Positions 30,690-42,611 are shown, counted from the first letter of the stretch. The stretch: DNA of 64,000 nt from Prionace glauca (GCA_037974335.1 CM075760.1:53403890-53467889); one strand, 5' to 3'. A program made the numbers and translations. Notes: a model not told the origin generated them from the sequence alone.

Positions 30690-31030
30690 GAGTGTGGCAA
30701 CTAGGGGAATTTCAAAGTAACTTCACTGTAATTTTAATGTAAGTCTTATTTGTGACTAATAAAGAAACAAACTTTGTGTGAAGAAGTTCCTCAACTCAGT
30801 CCTAAATCTGCACCCCCTTATTTTGAGGCAATGTCCCTAGTTCGAGTTTCACCTGCCAGTTGAAACAACCTCCCTGCTTCTATCTTATCTATTCTGATCA
30901 TTTTATGTGTACTATATTTCATAATTTTATATGTTTCTAGAAAAGCTCCTCTCATTCTTCTGAATTCCAATGAGTATAATCCCAGTCCACTCAGTCTCTC
31001 CTCTTAAGCTGACCCTCTCAACTCTGATTG
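30690..31030 (-). mobile_element. V-SINE tail (plus strand) followed by old LINE 3' end (minus strand)
   Basis: 30692-30768 is the second-type V-SINE tail. 30775-31030 is the inverted RT C-terminus of an older LINE (cattcttctgaattccaatg). Confidence 0.7.
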
Positions 31031-32035
31031 GAAGTTTAACCAAAGATCAATCCAACACCAGATTGGTCAGAATCATTTCACATCTCCCAAATTTTAAATA
31101 ACCATGACAAATTAAAACTCTCACTCTCACATGTGTGAATTGTATCCAGATTAAAATTCCCACATGTTAAGTAAAAAATCCTGGAATCAGGTCTCTGGCC
31201 AGTAAATATGGCTCCAGGCTCATAACTTTTGAAAAAAAGCTTTATTAATTACACTTTTTTTTGAAAATCTGTTTGATTTAAATCACAGACAGAAATCCTC
31301 AAAGCTTGAAGCAATCAACCCATAAATATCATTCATATACAAGCAGAGAAACTTAGCATGTGCTTTACAAGAATGACCAAAATGAATTCCTTCAGCGTTC
31401 TTGTGGTTCTGTTTTTAAACTTCAAGAAATACCTTTAATTAAAGACTCAAGATAAATCTCCAGAAAGATTAACCTTAACAAATGTAGCCCAAAACAATGA
31501 TAAAACACATCTACAAACATCCACATAAACAAATGAAACATACAGGTTCTCACAGCTCGTAAATATCAAACAATGAATCCTCAGCATCCTCTTAGCTATA
31601 GCTTCTTAAAGCGACAGAGCACTAAAAGCTCACAACTCCTTGATTAAAATAAGATACAAGATGCTTAGTTCTCCTTTATTATAACTCAAACTTTTTTTTG
31701 TTCCATCTAATGGTAGGATTAGAACCATTAGGATCTACTCTCAGAGGTCCACTTTTCAGTCCAGTGCTACTTGGAGTATACTGTCAATTTACCGACTATC
31801 AGGTCACAAGTCCCTCACAAATTTATGATAAAATAATTGATATGATGCCTGATAATGTTTCTAAACTTCTCAACTAACTGTCTACTGCTGTTTGATGATT
31901 GGTCATCAAACCAATTTTTTGGTCATCAAACCCCCTTTTTACAGATTCAGGTTCTCAGCCACTAAACTGGAATAAGCTTAATTCTAATTCATTCTGAGTA
32001 AATATTCTCACCCGGTCCTCTGTTTTGGGGCGCTG
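31031..32035. other. AT-rich region, nothing recognised
   Basis: No open frame or repeat family that I can name. Confidence 0.4.
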
Positions 32036-32039
32036 CTAA

Positions 32040-32420
32040 GCAACTTTAACAGTCTGTGATTGCAGAAACTGAGCAGTCACAGGAAGGTGGTAAGATAGTC
32101 CAGTCCCATAAAGCCTCACATTCAATCTGCAGTCCTTCCATTATAACAGAATATGTGGCTGTACGTAGCTGCCTCGGCCATGGTCAACCCCAACACTGCC
32201 TTCCTGAACTGCTGCAATGCCTGAGGTGTAGGTACACCCACAGTGCTGTTAGGGAGGAATTTCCCACTACACATTCCAGACTTTCACTAACTGTAGGTGG
32301 ATTCCAGATTGATATTTTCCATTCAACCAGATCCAAGGTGAGTTATCCCAATTTCATTATTGTCAGGACAATATATTTACAATATCCTTAAAACAGAAAT
32401 TAAACATTCCAACTCGATTT
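32040..32420. repeat. left edge of a duplicated block (copy at 41515-41915)
   Basis: The two stretches share long identical runs, for example ctgagcagtcacaggaa and gccatggtcaaccccaacac. They begin the paired duplication that carries ZNF-A and ZNF-C. Confidence 0.85.
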
Positions 32421-32429
32421 CAAATATTA

Positions 32430-32775
32430 ACATATTCTGTTAGTTTGTTCTTTATTGTTGATGTCAGACTGGGGTTGTTTCCCTTGGAACAAAGGAAATT
32501 GAGGGGAGATTTGATAGACGCAGACAAGATACTGACAGGTTTAGATAAGGTGGACAGAGAAAAGCTGTTCCAATTAGCTGATGAGATAAGGACGATTGGG
32601 TCACAGATTTGACGTTTTGGGTCAGAGATGCATGGGGGATGTGAGGAAGAATATTTTGAAGCCATGAATGGTAATGATCTGGAACTGGCTGTCTACAAGG
32701 GTGGAGGAAGTGGAGACAATAAATAATTTCAATGGAAATTGGATGGGCATTTTGGAGGGTTTCAAACAGAAATGC
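32430..32775 (+). mobile_element. LINE 3' fragment, present in both duplicated blocks
   Basis: gaggggagatttgatagacg and aggtttagataaggtggaca are RT C-terminal sequence. The matching copy lies at 41920-42240, so the insertion predates the duplication. Confidence 0.8.
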
Positions 32776-32789
32776 TGACTAAATATCTC

Positions 32790-33013
32790 TGAATTTCCTA
32801 ACACCCTGTCACTCTGTGATCCTTGTGAAATTTGAAACCAGGTATTCGCAACAAGACTCAAAGAGCATCAGCCCACTGGAGGTAAAGTGAGACCAGACCG
32901 TCCACCAGAAAGAAACTCTCCTCATTGACCAGCTGTGAGAATGAACAAAATGCAGTCCTGGATGTAACTGAGAGCTCAAACAGTAACAGCAGAATCCAAC
33001 CCTGAATATCACT
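32790..33013 (-). other. ZNF-A 3' UTR
   Basis: In minus-strand sense it holds cagtgggctgatgctctttg, the 3' UTR block common to every zinc-finger gene here. The matching ZNF-C stretch is at 42290-42540. Confidence 0.7.
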
Positions 33014-33158
33014 CGTGAACTTGTTGGTGTCTCAGCAGCTGGAATGAAATTCTGAATCCCTTCCCACACTGAGAGAAGATGAACGGTCTCTCCCCAGTGT
33101 GAACTCGCTGGTGTGTTTGCAAGTGGGATGACACAGCGAATCCCTTTCCACACTGAGA
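33014..33158 (-). pseudogene. eroded last two fingers of ZNF-A
   Basis: Beyond the stop the frame continues [20 protein letters not shown], then [20 protein letters not shown], then a second stop. These fingers would be translated only by readthrough. Confidence 0.85.
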
Positions 33159-34439
33159 TCAGGTGAATGACCTCTCCCCAGTGTGAACTCGCTGATGTGT
33201 CTGCAGATTGGATGACTGAATGAATCCCATGCCACACTCAGAACAGGTGAACGGCCTCTCCCCAGTGTGAACTCGTTGGTGTATGTGCAAAGTGGATAAC
33301 TGAGTGAATCCCTTTCCACACTGAGAGCAGGTGAACGGTCTCTCCCCAGTGTGAACTCGCTGGTGTGCCCGCAGGCTGGATGAGTCAGTGAATCTCTTCT
33401 CACACTGAGAGCAGGTGAACGGCTTCTCCCCAGTGTGAACTCGATGGTGTGCCTGCAGGCTGGATGCCTGAGTGAATCGCTTCCCACACTGAGAGCAGGT
33501 GAATGGTTTCTCCCCAGAGTGAATTCGCTGGTGTCTCTGCAAAGTGGATAACACAGTGAATCCTTTTCCACACTGAGAGCAGGTGAAAGGTCTCTCTCCA
33601 GTGTGAACTCGCTGGTGTGTCCGCAAATTGGATAACTGGTTGAATCCCTTCCCACACCGAGAGCAGGTGAACGGCATCTCTCCAGTGTGAATTCGCTGGT
33701 GTGTTTGCAGATTGGATAACTTGTTGAATCCCTTCCCACACCGAGAGCAGGTGAACGGCCTCTCTCCAGTGTGAACTCGCTGGTGTGTTTGCAAAGTGGA
33801 TAACACAGTGAATCCCTTTCCACACTGAGAGCAGGTGAATGGCCTCTCCCCAGTGTGAACTCGCTGGTGTCTCTGCAGGCTGGATGAGTCAGTGAATCTC
33901 TTCTCACACTGAGAGCAGGGAAACGGCTTCTCCCCAGTGTGAACTCGCTGGTGTCTCCGCATATTGGATAACAGAGTGAATCCCTCCCCACACTGAGAGC
34001 AGGTGAATGGCCTCTCCCCACTGTGAATTCGCTGGTGTCTCTGCAAAGTGGATAACACAGTGAATCCTTTTCCACATTGAGAGCAGGTGAATGGCCTCTC
34101 CCCAGTGTGAATTCGCTGGTGTGTCTGCAGATTGGATAACTGGATGAATCCCTTCCCACACTGAGAGCAGGTAAACAGCCTCTCCCCAGTGTGAATTCGC
34201 TGGTGTCTCTGCAAAGTGGATAACACAGTGAATCCCTTTCCACACTGAGAGCAGGTGAAAGGCCTCTCTCCAGTGTGAACTCGCTGATGTGACTGCAGGT
34301 GTGGGAACTGAATGAATCCCTCCCCACACTGAGGGCAGATGAACGGCCTCTCCCCAGTGTGGCTGCGCCGATGAGCTTCCAGCAGGGAAGGGGCTCTGTA
34401 TCTCTTTCCACAGTCTGCACATTTCCACGGTTTCTCCAT
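33159..34439 (-). CDS. ZNF-A: C2H2 zinc-finger protein, 15 fingers, truncated C-terminus
   Basis: The start is MEKPWKC at 34439 in a strong context (gataccATGg); the frame continues 10 codons upstream to another ATG. It encodes 426 residues, almost entirely tandem fingers of the form CxxCGKGFxxxSxLxxHQRxH joined by TGERPFT linkers. All 15 have both Cys and both His. Finger types recur: [14 protein letters not shown] is used three times. There is no KRAB, SCAN or BTB domain. The frame ends at a TGA (33161-33159) that replaces the first Cys codon of finger 16. Two further fingers continue in frame to about 33020, the last already having Phe for its first Cys. The finger exon begins at an acceptor (gttttacag|GAT, 34733). 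The likely role is nuclear sequence-specific DNA binding. It is paired head to head with ZNF-B. Confidence 0.9.
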   Translation of the reverse strand: MEKPWKCADCGKRYRAPSLLEAHRRSHTGERPFICPQCGEGFIQFPHLQSHQRVHTGERPFTCSQCGKGFTVLSTLQRHQRIHTGERLFTCSQCGKGFIQLSNLQTHQRIHTGERPFTCSQCGKGFTVLSTLQRHQRIHSGERPFTCSQCGEGFTLLSNMRRHQRVHTGEKPFPCSQCEKRFTDSSSLQRHQRVHTGERPFTCSQCGKGFTVLSTLQTHQRVHTGERPFTCSRCGKGFNKLSNLQTHQRIHTGEMPFTCSRCGKGFNQLSNLRTHQRVHTGERPFTCSQCGKGFTVLSTLQRHQRIHSGEKPFTCSQCGKRFTQASSLQAHHRVHTGEKPFTCSQCEKRFTDSSSLRAHQRVHTGERPFTCSQCGKGFTQLSTLHIHQRVHTGERPFTCSECGMGFIQSSNLQTHQRVHTGERSFT

Positions 34440-34733
34440 GGTATCTTTGCCTCTCCCTTGAGTGGACAATCAGTTGAAGCCTCATCCACCCACAGAACAC
34501 GTGTACAGTCTCTCCCCACTGTGAATGGTGTGATATTTATTCAGGCTGTGTAACTGGTTAAAGCTCTTCAGTGGAAGTATGTTGATGCTTTTCCAATTGC
34601 ACTGATGTTTGAAATCTTTTCAAATCTCCTTCCAGATTCAATGGTCAATGATATTCAGGTTCCGATGAATAAGATTGTGCCAGATCTAGGCGTGATGTTT
34701 GAGATTTTAGCCTGTGATTCCTCTTTCAATATC
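34440..34733 (-). other. 5' untranslated part of the ZNF-A finger exon, with a relic finger
   Basis: From the acceptor at 34733 to the ATG. It contains a decayed finger (minus-strand agctttaaccagttacacag, then agcattcacagcggggag-like sequence) that is closed by a stop before the ATG. The same relic sits upstream of ZNF-C, D and E. Confidence 0.75.
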
Positions 34734-34965
34734 CTGTAAAACAAGTTGACACAAGTTATCAGTGTCAGTGCAGGATCACAATTCAGAACAGACAATTCCA
34801 TTTTCTATGGAACATTTTTCTCTCTCATTCTCCAAAAGCTGTAAATCTCCATCCCTCACACTCTCCCTCCATTCTCACTCTGCTGTATCTAATATTCACC
34901 CTCCCAATTCTCCTGAAGTTGATGATTGAGGCTGATTGACAGATTCATACTCACTGCTTCCTGTC

Positions 34966-35085
34966 CTGGATGTGGAGATGTCGGTGTAGGACTGGGGTAA
35001 ACACAGTAAGAAGTCTTACAACACCAGGTTAAAGTCCAACAGCTTTATTTGGTAGCAAACGTCACTCGCTGAAAATCTCCATGCA
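34966..35085 (+). mobile_element. Penelope-like element terminus in the ZNF-A intron
   Basis: actggggtaaacacagtaag, ttacaacaccaggttaaagt, tttatttggtagcaaacg: the outermost part of the terminal repeat, more complete than at 14049. Confidence 0.8.
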
Positions 35086-35159
35086 GGTTGCCAGACAGAG
35101 CTATGCCCATATGACTGGACTAAAATCGTGTGGAATATACAGACTAGATTTGTTTCCTT

Positions 35160-35340
35160 ACCCTTCAGATGCTGCAAGTCCCCAATTTCCCCCAGAATGA
35201 GAAAAGAAATGGAAAGGGGGAGACATTGATTTCCTCCTAGATGTTGCCCAGAGGAGGAAGTTTCCTCTGCAGCTCATTGACCAACTTCCGCGTTGTGACG
35301 TCACAATCGAGCGCTGCCTAAATCAGCCAATACGAATCAC
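35160..35340 (-). other. ZNF-A first (untranslated) exon
   Basis: Minus-strand sequence homologous to exon 1 of the plus-strand genes. The donor used by those (aacatct|GTGAGT) is here aacatct|AGGAGG. The first plausible donor is ctgaagg|GTAAGG (GT at 35161-35160), about 65 bp further on. Confidence 0.65.
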
Positions 35341-35650
35341 TCTGCTACGCGGTGACGTCTCCCGGTTCTGGTGCGCAGGCCTGGGCGCGCGAACCCGGGA
35401 GCCCCTCCCCCTCCCCCCCACTGCCCCTCTTCGAGCCAAGGTTTCCAGGCTGGCGGCTCCGGCCAGAGCGAGAATCCGCTCGGTGATCTCCCCCTCCCCG
35501 GGACTGCGCATGTCCAAGAGTGTGGGGAAGCTGCGCATGTGCGGAGGTAGGCCGTCCCCACCCTTCATGCTGAGGTCTTGACCAATGGGAAGAGTTGGAG
35601 GACCGGAAGGACTCTTGTCTTCCAGCCAATCAAAGCGCGGGCTTTGTGTG
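35270..35650. promoter_or_regulatory. bidirectional promoter between ZNF-A and ZNF-B
   Basis: About 0.35 kb, GC- and CpG-rich. It carries a perfect CRE (TGACGTCA, 35296-35303), CCAAT boxes in both orientations (35329, 35582, 35626), NRF1-like gactgcgcatgtcc (35504) and ctgcgcatgtgcgg (35531). The same elements in the same order occur at 44440-44930. Confidence 0.8.
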
Positions 35651-35654
35651 AATG

Positions 35655-35702
35655 ACGATTGAGCTTCAGACAGACTCAAACTTTCTCCTGTCTCCAACAT
35701 CT
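35655..35702 (+). other. ZNF-B first (untranslated) exon end and donor
   Basis: attgagcttcagacagactc, then ctgtctccaacatct|GTGAGTAAAAC, with the donor GT at 35703. The transcript start is not resolvable from the sequence. Confidence 0.75.
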
Positions 35703-35749
35703 GTGAGTAAAACACTTCCTTCTCTCCCTCTTTCCATTCCTTTTCTCAT

Positions 35750-36025
35750 TCTGGGGGAAATTGGGGACTTGCAGCAACTGAAGGGAAAGGAAGTGAGTCC
35801 AGTCTGTACATTCCACACATTGTTAGTCCTGTCATATGGGCAAAGATCTGCCCGGCAGCCTGCATGGAGAGTGTCAGTTCCCTGTGTCCAGGACAGGAAG
35901 CAGTGAGCATGGATCTGTCAATCAGACTCAATCAGCACCTTCAGGAAAATTGGGAGGGTGAATATTAGATACAGCAGAGTGAGAATGGAGGGAGAGTGTG
36001 TGAGATGAAGATTTATAGCTTTGGG
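35750..36025 (+). other. conserved ZNF intron segment
   Basis: gtgtccaggacaggaagcag, tgagcatggatctgtcaatc and gatacagcagagtgagaatg occur in the same place in ZNF-D (46500-46630) and, three times over, in ZNF-E (57593-58020). Inverted copies lie in the ZNF-A and ZNF-C introns. Its role is unknown. It may be an alternative 5' exon. Confidence 0.6.
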
Positions 36026-36029
36026 GGAA

Positions 36030-36660
36030 TGATGTTAGGTGAGTATACCATGAAAAAAGGTTTTTTTAAATCATGCTGCTTATTGATTGAGCAATGTTAT
36101 TACAGGGTGGAGCTAAGCAGTGGCAGTCAGGTGATAGGACTTTTAGTTTTGTCTGTGGTAATAAGGTGATCGGGGTTTTTTCCTTCAGGTTTTTAATTTT
36201 GTTTTGGAAAGCAATTTAGCAGCAAGCTAAGAAGCAGCCTCTTCGCTTGTTTTTTCTCTTTGTTTGGTTCTACCTTAAAGAAACTGGGTTTTAGGGAAAC
36301 AGATTTGACTACAATCACTTCTAAGTTTTTTCCCAAGGGATTTTCAGCATTCAACCCAGGAGGCTGGATACATGTAACAAGTGGGCATTAATCTATGCTG
36401 TAGTGTGCTTATTAGGAGGATTTTGTGTATTGTATGTTGGCTTTGGTTCAAACACTTTAGAGATATCCCTTAAGATTCTATCGTGGTTGTTGTGTTTCTT
36501 GTTTGCAATTATTAAAAGTTCTTGCATGTCAACAATATTCTTAATTAAACTTTGTTTTTGAATCTCACCTGAAGTGAAACCTCTCATGTTCATCCTAGCC
36601 AAGTTCAACATAAAATGCTACAGGTCAGGCGAGCTTCATAGAACACCTTGATGTATCTGC
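36030..36660 (+). other. unassigned insertion in the ZNF-B intron
   Basis: About 0.6 kb absent from the sister genes, T-rich, with a 72-codon open frame on the minus strand (36611-36393) of no recognised family. It could be a transposon relic. The family is not identified. Confidence 0.3.
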
Positions 36661-36762
36661 CCTGACACATACAATGAAAAAAGAATTTTCCTTCGAAACT
36701 AAAATTGTTCTGAATTTCTCTCCTGCACCAACAATGATGACTTTTGTAAATTCCTTTTACAG

Positions 36763-37019
36763 GATATCAGAGGGTGACGATTTACAGATAGAAATCTCAA
36801 ACCAAACATCACCTAAAGATCTGACAGTCACTCAATTCACTGAGACGTGTATATAATCGACCTTTGAATCAAGAAAACTTCTCTGCTCTGTCTGCTTCAG
36901 AAGATTTCAAATACTGTGACAAGAAAAGCACCAAGACACGCACACACCGGAATGCGAGTGTTCCAGTGGATTGAGTGTGGAAAGAGTTTTAACCAGCAGG
37001 TCACAAGGACACCCACACC
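36763..37019 (+). other. 5' untranslated part of the ZNF-B finger exon
   Basis: Begins after the acceptor at 36761-36762. It holds the relic finger start (agtgtggaaagagttttaac) but the rest of that finger has been deleted, joining directly to the pre-ATG block. Confidence 0.75.
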
Positions 37020-38411
37020 ATGGAGAAACCATGGAAATGTGGGGACTGTGGGAAGGGATTCTGGTTTCCATCTGAGCTGGAAACTCATCGACGCAGTCAC
37101 ACTGGGGAGAAACCATTCACCTGCTCTGTGTGTGGGAAGGGATTCACTCAGTTACCCGGCCTGCTGAGTCACAATCTCACTCACACCAATGAGAGACCCT
37201 TTAAATGTTCTGATTGTGGGAGTGGCTTCAAAAACTCACAGGATCTGATGTCCCACCAGCGAGTTCACACTGAGGAGAGACCGTTCAGCTGCTCTCACTG
37301 CACAAAGAGATTTAAATGGTCATCCAGCCTGCAGAGACACCAGCGAGTTCACACTGGGGAGAGGCCATTCACCTGCTCTGTGTGTGGGAAGGGATTCACT
37401 CAGTTATCTGACCTGCAGACACACCAGCGGATTCACACTGGGGAGAGGCCGTTCACTTGCTCTGACTGTGGGAAAGGATTCAGTCACTCAACCATTCTGC
37501 AGAGACACCAGCGAGTTCACACCAGAGAGAAACCATTCACCTGCTCTGTGTGTGGGAAAGGATTCACTACTTCATCCAACCTGCTGAGTCATAATCTCAC
37601 TCACAGCAATGAGAGACCCTTTAAATGTTCTAACTGTGGGAGTGGCTTCAAAAGTGCTGCGGATTTAATGTCCCACCAGCGAGTTCACACTGAGGAGAGA
37701 CCCTTCAGCTGCTCTCACTGCACAAAGCGATTTAAATGGTCGTCCAGCCTGAGGACACACCAGCGAGTTCACACTGGGGAAACGCCGTTCATCTGTTCAG
37801 TGTGTGGGAAGGGATTCACTCAGTTATCCGACCTGCAGACACACCAGCGGGTTCACACTGGGGAGAGGCCGTACAACTGCTCTGTATGTCAAAAGGGATT
37901 CAGTCAGTTATCCAACCTGCAGACACACCAGCGAGTTCACACTGGGGAGAGACCGTTCACTTGCTCTGACTGTGGGAAAGGATTCACTCACTCAACCATT
38001 CTGCGGAGACACCAGCGAGTTCACACCGGGGAGAAACCATTCACCTGCTCTGACTGTGGGAAAGGATTCACTCAGTTAGGCAGCCTGCAGAGACACCAGC
38101 GAATTCACACTGGGGAAAGGCCATTCATCTGCAGTGTGTGTGACAAGGGATTCAGACATTCAAATGCCCTGAAGAGACACCAGCAAGTTCACACAGGGAA
38201 GAGAGCATTCATCTGTTCTCAGTGTGGGAAGCAATTCAGTACATCATCCAACCTGCGGACACACCAGCGAGTTCATACTGGGGAGAGGCCGTTCACCTGC
38301 TCTGTATGCAGAAAAGGATTCCCTCAGTTATCCAACCTGCAGAGACACCAGCGAGTTCACAAGAGAAAGGAAAAAAGTCCTAGTAGGTTAGAGAAGATTT
38401 TAAACCATTAG
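37020..38411 (+). CDS. ZNF-B: C2H2 zinc-finger protein with 16 fingers
   Basis: ATG at 37020 (acaccATGG) opens a 463-residue protein. Finger 1 is [20 protein letters not shown] and 15 further complete fingers follow, all with intact Cys2His2. Linkers alternate between [14 protein letters not shown] and TEERPFSC. Fingers 2-5 and 7-10 form an internal duplication with 420-bp period, each set using the order [33 protein letters not shown]. After finger 16 a basic tail ([16 protein letters not shown]) ends the protein. The exon opens at the acceptor ttttacag|GAT (exon from 36763). No effector domain is visible. Inferred nuclear DNA-binding regulator, and the only zinc-finger gene here without apparent damage. 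Confidence 0.92.
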   Translation: MEKPWKCGDCGKGFWFPSELETHRRSHTGEKPFTCSVCGKGFTQLPGLLSHNLTHTNERPFKCSDCGSGFKNSQDLMSHQRVHTEERPFSCSHCTKRFKWSSSLQRHQRVHTGERPFTCSVCGKGFTQLSDLQTHQRIHTGERPFTCSDCGKGFSHSTILQRHQRVHTREKPFTCSVCGKGFTTSSNLLSHNLTHSNERPFKCSNCGSGFKSAADLMSHQRVHTEERPFSCSHCTKRFKWSSSLRTHQRVHTGETPFICSVCGKGFTQLSDLQTHQRVHTGERPYNCSVCQKGFSQLSNLQTHQRVHTGERPFTCSDCGKGFTHSTILRRHQRVHTGEKPFTCSDCGKGFTQLGSLQRHQRIHTGERPFICSVCDKGFRHSNALKRHQQVHTGKRAFICSQCGKQFSTSSNLRTHQRVHTGERPFTCSVCRKGFPQLSNLQRHQRVHKRKEKSPSRLEKILNH

Positions 38412-39420
38412 GTATTTAAGGCACTGATTGAACTACCAGCACTGAGTTAAATGACTCTAAATCAGACTTGTAAGCTACACACATGTGAGTGCAGTAAGAG
38501 ATTAAAACAAGTGATTATGATTTAAACACATTTTGATATTTTAAACATATTAACTGTATTGTTAAAGTGATTGTGCGCTTTAGCCAAGAGCAAGTTGCGC
38601 AAAGGCCTGATCGTACGGGCACTTTCAGAAAGAGCCACATTCTTAGGAATCAATGAAACCTCAGAATGTGCAAGTTCTTATCAATTATGAGCAGTAAGGT
38701 TCTCAGGGCTCCTTATGAACACAGTTATTCTCTATCTAGAAAAGACACGAGAACGTACATTAGTCTGATGTGGCCAGTGACATGAAGAAAATGGTGGAAA
38801 AATTAACTTTGACCTGAACATCTGAGGTTGCTAAGCAGTAGAGGAAGTTGAGTCACTGAAATGGGGAGGAAACATCCAGATTCAATGAATAACCATCATG
38901 TCAGAGGGTATAATGCAACAATCTAAGGTACGTGACAGATGTTATTATGATTTAAGTATATTGAAGATTGATTCAAAGCTAATGACAGGTGGGAGAATTT
39001 GATAAAAATGTATAATTGATTTATCCTAAACTGTATTGGTTGAAGTTTATTGGAGATGTCAGGCTGCTTTACCCCTGGAGAGACCTCGGACTCTTCAATA
39101 ATCTCTTCCTGCGCTTAGCTGGTCAAATAAAAAATATGTCTTTAAATTGGGAGAATGGCTTTTGTGAGTGTTTGTATTCGCTGAAGTTTCGGTGATGCCC
39201 GGCCACCTCGTAAACCCCACTAACGGAGGGTTGGAGGGTTTCTTTCTGTTTGACTGGTCTGTCATGTGACTTTGCTTCCAGTGGGCTGATGCTCTTTGAG
39301 CCTGGGAGAGCACATTTCCACTGAAATGATTCACAAAAGCTGATGAAGAACATTTATTTTATCCTGGACTGTAAACAGTGTTTTTCCTACCCCTGCAGCT
39401 AGATTTAAAATAAATGCAGG
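38412..39420 (+). other. ZNF-B 3' UTR
   Basis: Ends with the shared block gtgggctgatgctctttgag, ccacaaaagctgatgaagaa-like sequence and a polyadenylation signal AATAAA at 39409-39414. Confidence 0.7.
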
Positions 39421-39518
39421 AAGAATTGGAAAATTGCAGCAGGTTTGACAGAATCTGTGGACAGAAAAACAGAAGTAGTACTTTGCTATTATTCAAAATT
39501 AAGAGAGTGACTGACATA

Positions 39519-39700
39519 ATAATTGGTTGGAGGCCCATTTCCCACTGAGTTCTCCAGCACCTTCCTGTCTCTCTATTACTGCAATGCCCAGGGCAGTTTT
39601 CCAACTGGGGCGCAGGCCTCATTATTCTCGGCTAAATTCAGCCCTCAGCTCCGTCGCCTGGCTGTCATTGACACGAGCAACAGAGAGACAGAAAGGTGCA
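39519..39700 (+). repeat. inverted-repeat partner of 50815-50995
   Basis: ctccagcaccttcctgtctc, aatgcccagggcagttttcc and aaattcagccctcagctcc appear reverse-complemented at 50815-50995. Confidence 0.85.
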
Positions 39701-39709
39701 CCAGGGTCA

Positions 39710-40310
39710 AATGGAAAGTCGAAACTCAGGGCCTTAAATGAATTATTAGGATCTCTGAAATGATCAATAATTTAAAGAAATGAATTTAAACCCATTGAGT
39801 AAATGAAAGAATCACAAGACAGAACTTTATGTTTTATGAATTTTACTCCGACAACCTGGAAGCAACAATGAGTAAACACTTTTTGTAGAAACTTAAGCTG
39901 TAAAATTGGACTTTGCCCTTTTACTTTTAACACACTCAAATATCCCACTCAATGGTTATGTTTTATTCTGCCTTGGAATGTTGATGCTCAATTCTCCAAG
40001 AGTGAGTCTGGTAAGGTGACTCCCCAAGAGTATATTTCCACTGTTTTCCTTTTCCAGTCTGGCAACCTTTAATCCCAGAACTGAATTTCACAGTGATGGT
40101 TTGAACACAAGCAAGGTGAATCTTCCAGCCTTGTTTCACAATTCTCAGGAAATTGCCACCAACATTCGACAATGGAGCAGAAGTTGGCCATTATGCCCGT
40201 TGAGTCTGCTCCCATCATTTATTGACATCATGGCTGATCTGTTTGTGTTGCATTCCACACTGTCATTCTACAGAGAAACTTTAGATTCCCTTATCCAACA
40301 AAAATTGGTA
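39710..40310. other. no recognised feature
   Basis: AT-rich intergenic sequence between the two duplicated blocks. Confidence 0.4.
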
Positions 40311-40319
40311 TAAAGGCAA

Positions 40320-40690
40320 AATTCTGCTGCTGCTGGAATCTGAAACAAAAACAGAAAATGCTGGACAATCTCAGCAAGTCTGACAGCATCTATAGAGCGG
40401 GAATAGAGACAGCATTTTGAGTCAGAATGATTCTTCGTCAGAGATGAACACAAGGAAAATCGGGCAAAATTTATCCTGTGAGGGTCAAGAATTGGGAAAC
40501 AATCTATTAAACCTCCTCTGAACCTCTTTCAATGCATTTGTATCATTTCTTAAATAGGAGACAAAGCTGCAGCCAGTATTCAAGCTGCAGTCTCAGCAAC
40601 ACCCTGTAGAACCAAAGCAGAACATCTTTACTTCTATGTTCAATTTCTCTCATAATAAAGGATAGCATTACATCTGTAAGAACTTTAATT
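40320..40690. mobile_element. interspersed repeat and old LINE fragment
   Basis: 40330-40480 is the agaaaatgctgg repeat (plus). 40500-40690 is an inverted LINE RT fragment (ctgcagccagtattcaagct). Confidence 0.6.
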
Positions 40691-40699
40691 TATTTGAAC

Positions 40700-41270
40700 T
40701 AAGATTCATGGAGGTTGTTGTAAATCACACCAGATTCCAGTGACATAACCATATGGCCAGACAGAACAATTTAAATGGTGAATTCAGAAAGTTAATTAAC
40801 TATTAAAAATGTAACAAGTCAGAATGATAAAAGAGAAAGTATCGATTAACAATTAATAGCGAAACCTTAACTTGAACAATTGAACGGACTTCTCTTCATC
40901 CATCTCAAACCAGGACATGAAGTGATGGCTCCGAAACGTGGATAACTTGTAAAACCAACAGCTCTCCACACCTCCCTGTAAACATCTCTCCCTCTCCCTC
41001 TCTCTACCAAATTGCCTTCTCAACACCACTTTTTTATACTTTGAAATGTTGAAAGCCCATTTTAGCCAATTCCCATAAATCTTCAATTATAAACTAAAAT
41101 AAACATGAGTTTTCAGATGATTTGAAAAGAAATGAACTGTCTGCTGAAAGGGTTAATTTTTGTACAGAACCTAAAGGGATGGGGAGTGAGCAGAAAAAAA
41201 ATTGGCACACAACATTACACCAGCCAGTCCTGGGATAAGTTTAATTCCAACTCATTCCAAGTAAATATTC
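40700..41270. other. no recognised feature
   Basis: No supported gene or repeat. Confidence 0.4.
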
Positions 41271-41274
41271 TCAC

Positions 41275-41505
41275 CAAGTCCTCTCCGGGTACTCCGGTTT
41301 CCTCCCACACCCCAAAGATGTGCTGTTAGGCTGATTGGCAGTAATAAATTGTCCCTAAATTAGTTTCCTTCAATGTGGATAGCCATGAAGCATTAGACAA
41401 GGGTCATGGGTGGAGAGGGGGACTGGTGGTGTTGAGATGGTGGCGTGGGCTCGTTGGGCCAAAGGGCCTGTTTCCCGGGTTTTTGTTCTTTGTTCTCTGT
41501 CGGGG
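41275..41505 (+). mobile_element. LINE tail unit fragment
   Basis: tccgggtactccggtttcct through tgggccaaagggcctgtttc. Same unit as 301-790. Confidence 0.8.
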
Positions 41506-41514
41506 CTCTGCTTA

Positions 41515-41915
41515 GCAGCTTTAATGGTCTGTAATTGCAGAAACTGAGCAGTCACAGGAATGTGGTCAAGACAGTCCAGTCCCATAATGCTTCACATTCA
41601 ATCTGCAGTCCTTCAATTATAACAGAATATGTGTCTGTATGTAGCTGCCTCAGCCATGGTCAACCCCAACACTGCCTTCTTGAACTGCTACAATGCCTGA
41701 GGTGCAAGTACACCCACAGTGTAAATACATCCACAGTGCTATTAGGGAGAGATTTCCAGCCACACATTCCAGACTTTCACGAGACTGTAGGTGGATGCCA
41801 GATTGATATATTCTATTCACCCACACCCAAGGTGAGTTTTTCCAATTCCTGTAACGTCCAGGACAATATATTCACAATATCTTTAAAACAGAAATTAAAC
41901 ATTCCCATTTGATTT
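41515..41915. repeat. right copy of the duplicated block edge
   Basis: Pairs with 32040-32420. It carries a 19-bp internal duplication (acacccacagtgtaaataca and following). Confidence 0.85.
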
Positions 41916-41919
41916 CAGG

Positions 41920-42240
41920 TATTAACATATTCTGTTAGTTTGTTCTTTATTGTCAATGTCAGGCTGGGGTTGTTCCCCTTGGAGCAAAGGAGGTTGAGGG
42001 GAGATTTGATAGAGGTGGACAGGATTCTGACAGATTTAGATAAGGTGGACAAAGAAAAGCTGATGGGACAAGGATGAGGGGGACACAGATTTAAAGTTTT
42101 GGGTCAGAGATGCGGAGGGAGGAAGGTGAGGAAGAATATTTTGATGCAGCAAATAGTAATGACCTGGAGCGCACTGTCTTCAAGGGTGGAGGAAATGGAG
42201 ACAATAAACAATTACAAAGGAAATTGGATGGGCATTATGT
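41920..42240 (+). mobile_element. LINE 3' fragment in the duplicated block
   Basis: Pairs with 32430-32775. Confidence 0.8.
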
Positions 42241-42289
42241 GTATGTGTGGTGGGGGGTGGGGGGCTTCAAACTGAAATGCTAAATACCT

Positions 42290-42600
42290 CTGAACTTCCG
42301 AACACCAGTAACTGTGTGATCCTTGTGAAATTTGAAACCAGGATTTGCAACAAGACTCAAAGAGCATCCGCCGACTGGAGGCAAAGTCATGAGACCAGCC
42401 AGTCCAGCAGAAAGAAACCCTCTAACACTCTCCCACCATTGACTAACTGTGAGAATGAACAAAATGCAGTACTGAATGTAATTGAGAGCAAAAACAATAA
42501 CAGCAGAATCCAATCCCTGTGAACTTGTTGCCTTGTAAGCAGCTGTGATAAAATTCTGAACCCTTTTTACACACTGAACAGGTTTCTCCCCAGTGTAACC
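42290..42600 (-). other. ZNF-C 3' UTR and eroded end
   Basis: Shares ccttgtgaaatttgaaacca and gactcaaagagcatc with the ZNF-A 3' UTR. Confidence 0.7.
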
Positions 42601-42611
42601 TTACTGATGTC

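Noticed and set aside
33032-34519. 495-codon frame overlapping ZNF-A on the same strand
   Set aside because: Shadow frame of the 84-bp finger repeat; the real frame is the Cys2His2 one.
36393-36611. 72-codon minus-strand frame in the ZNF-B intron as a gene
   Set aside because: No recognised family, T-rich inserted sequence, no splice support.
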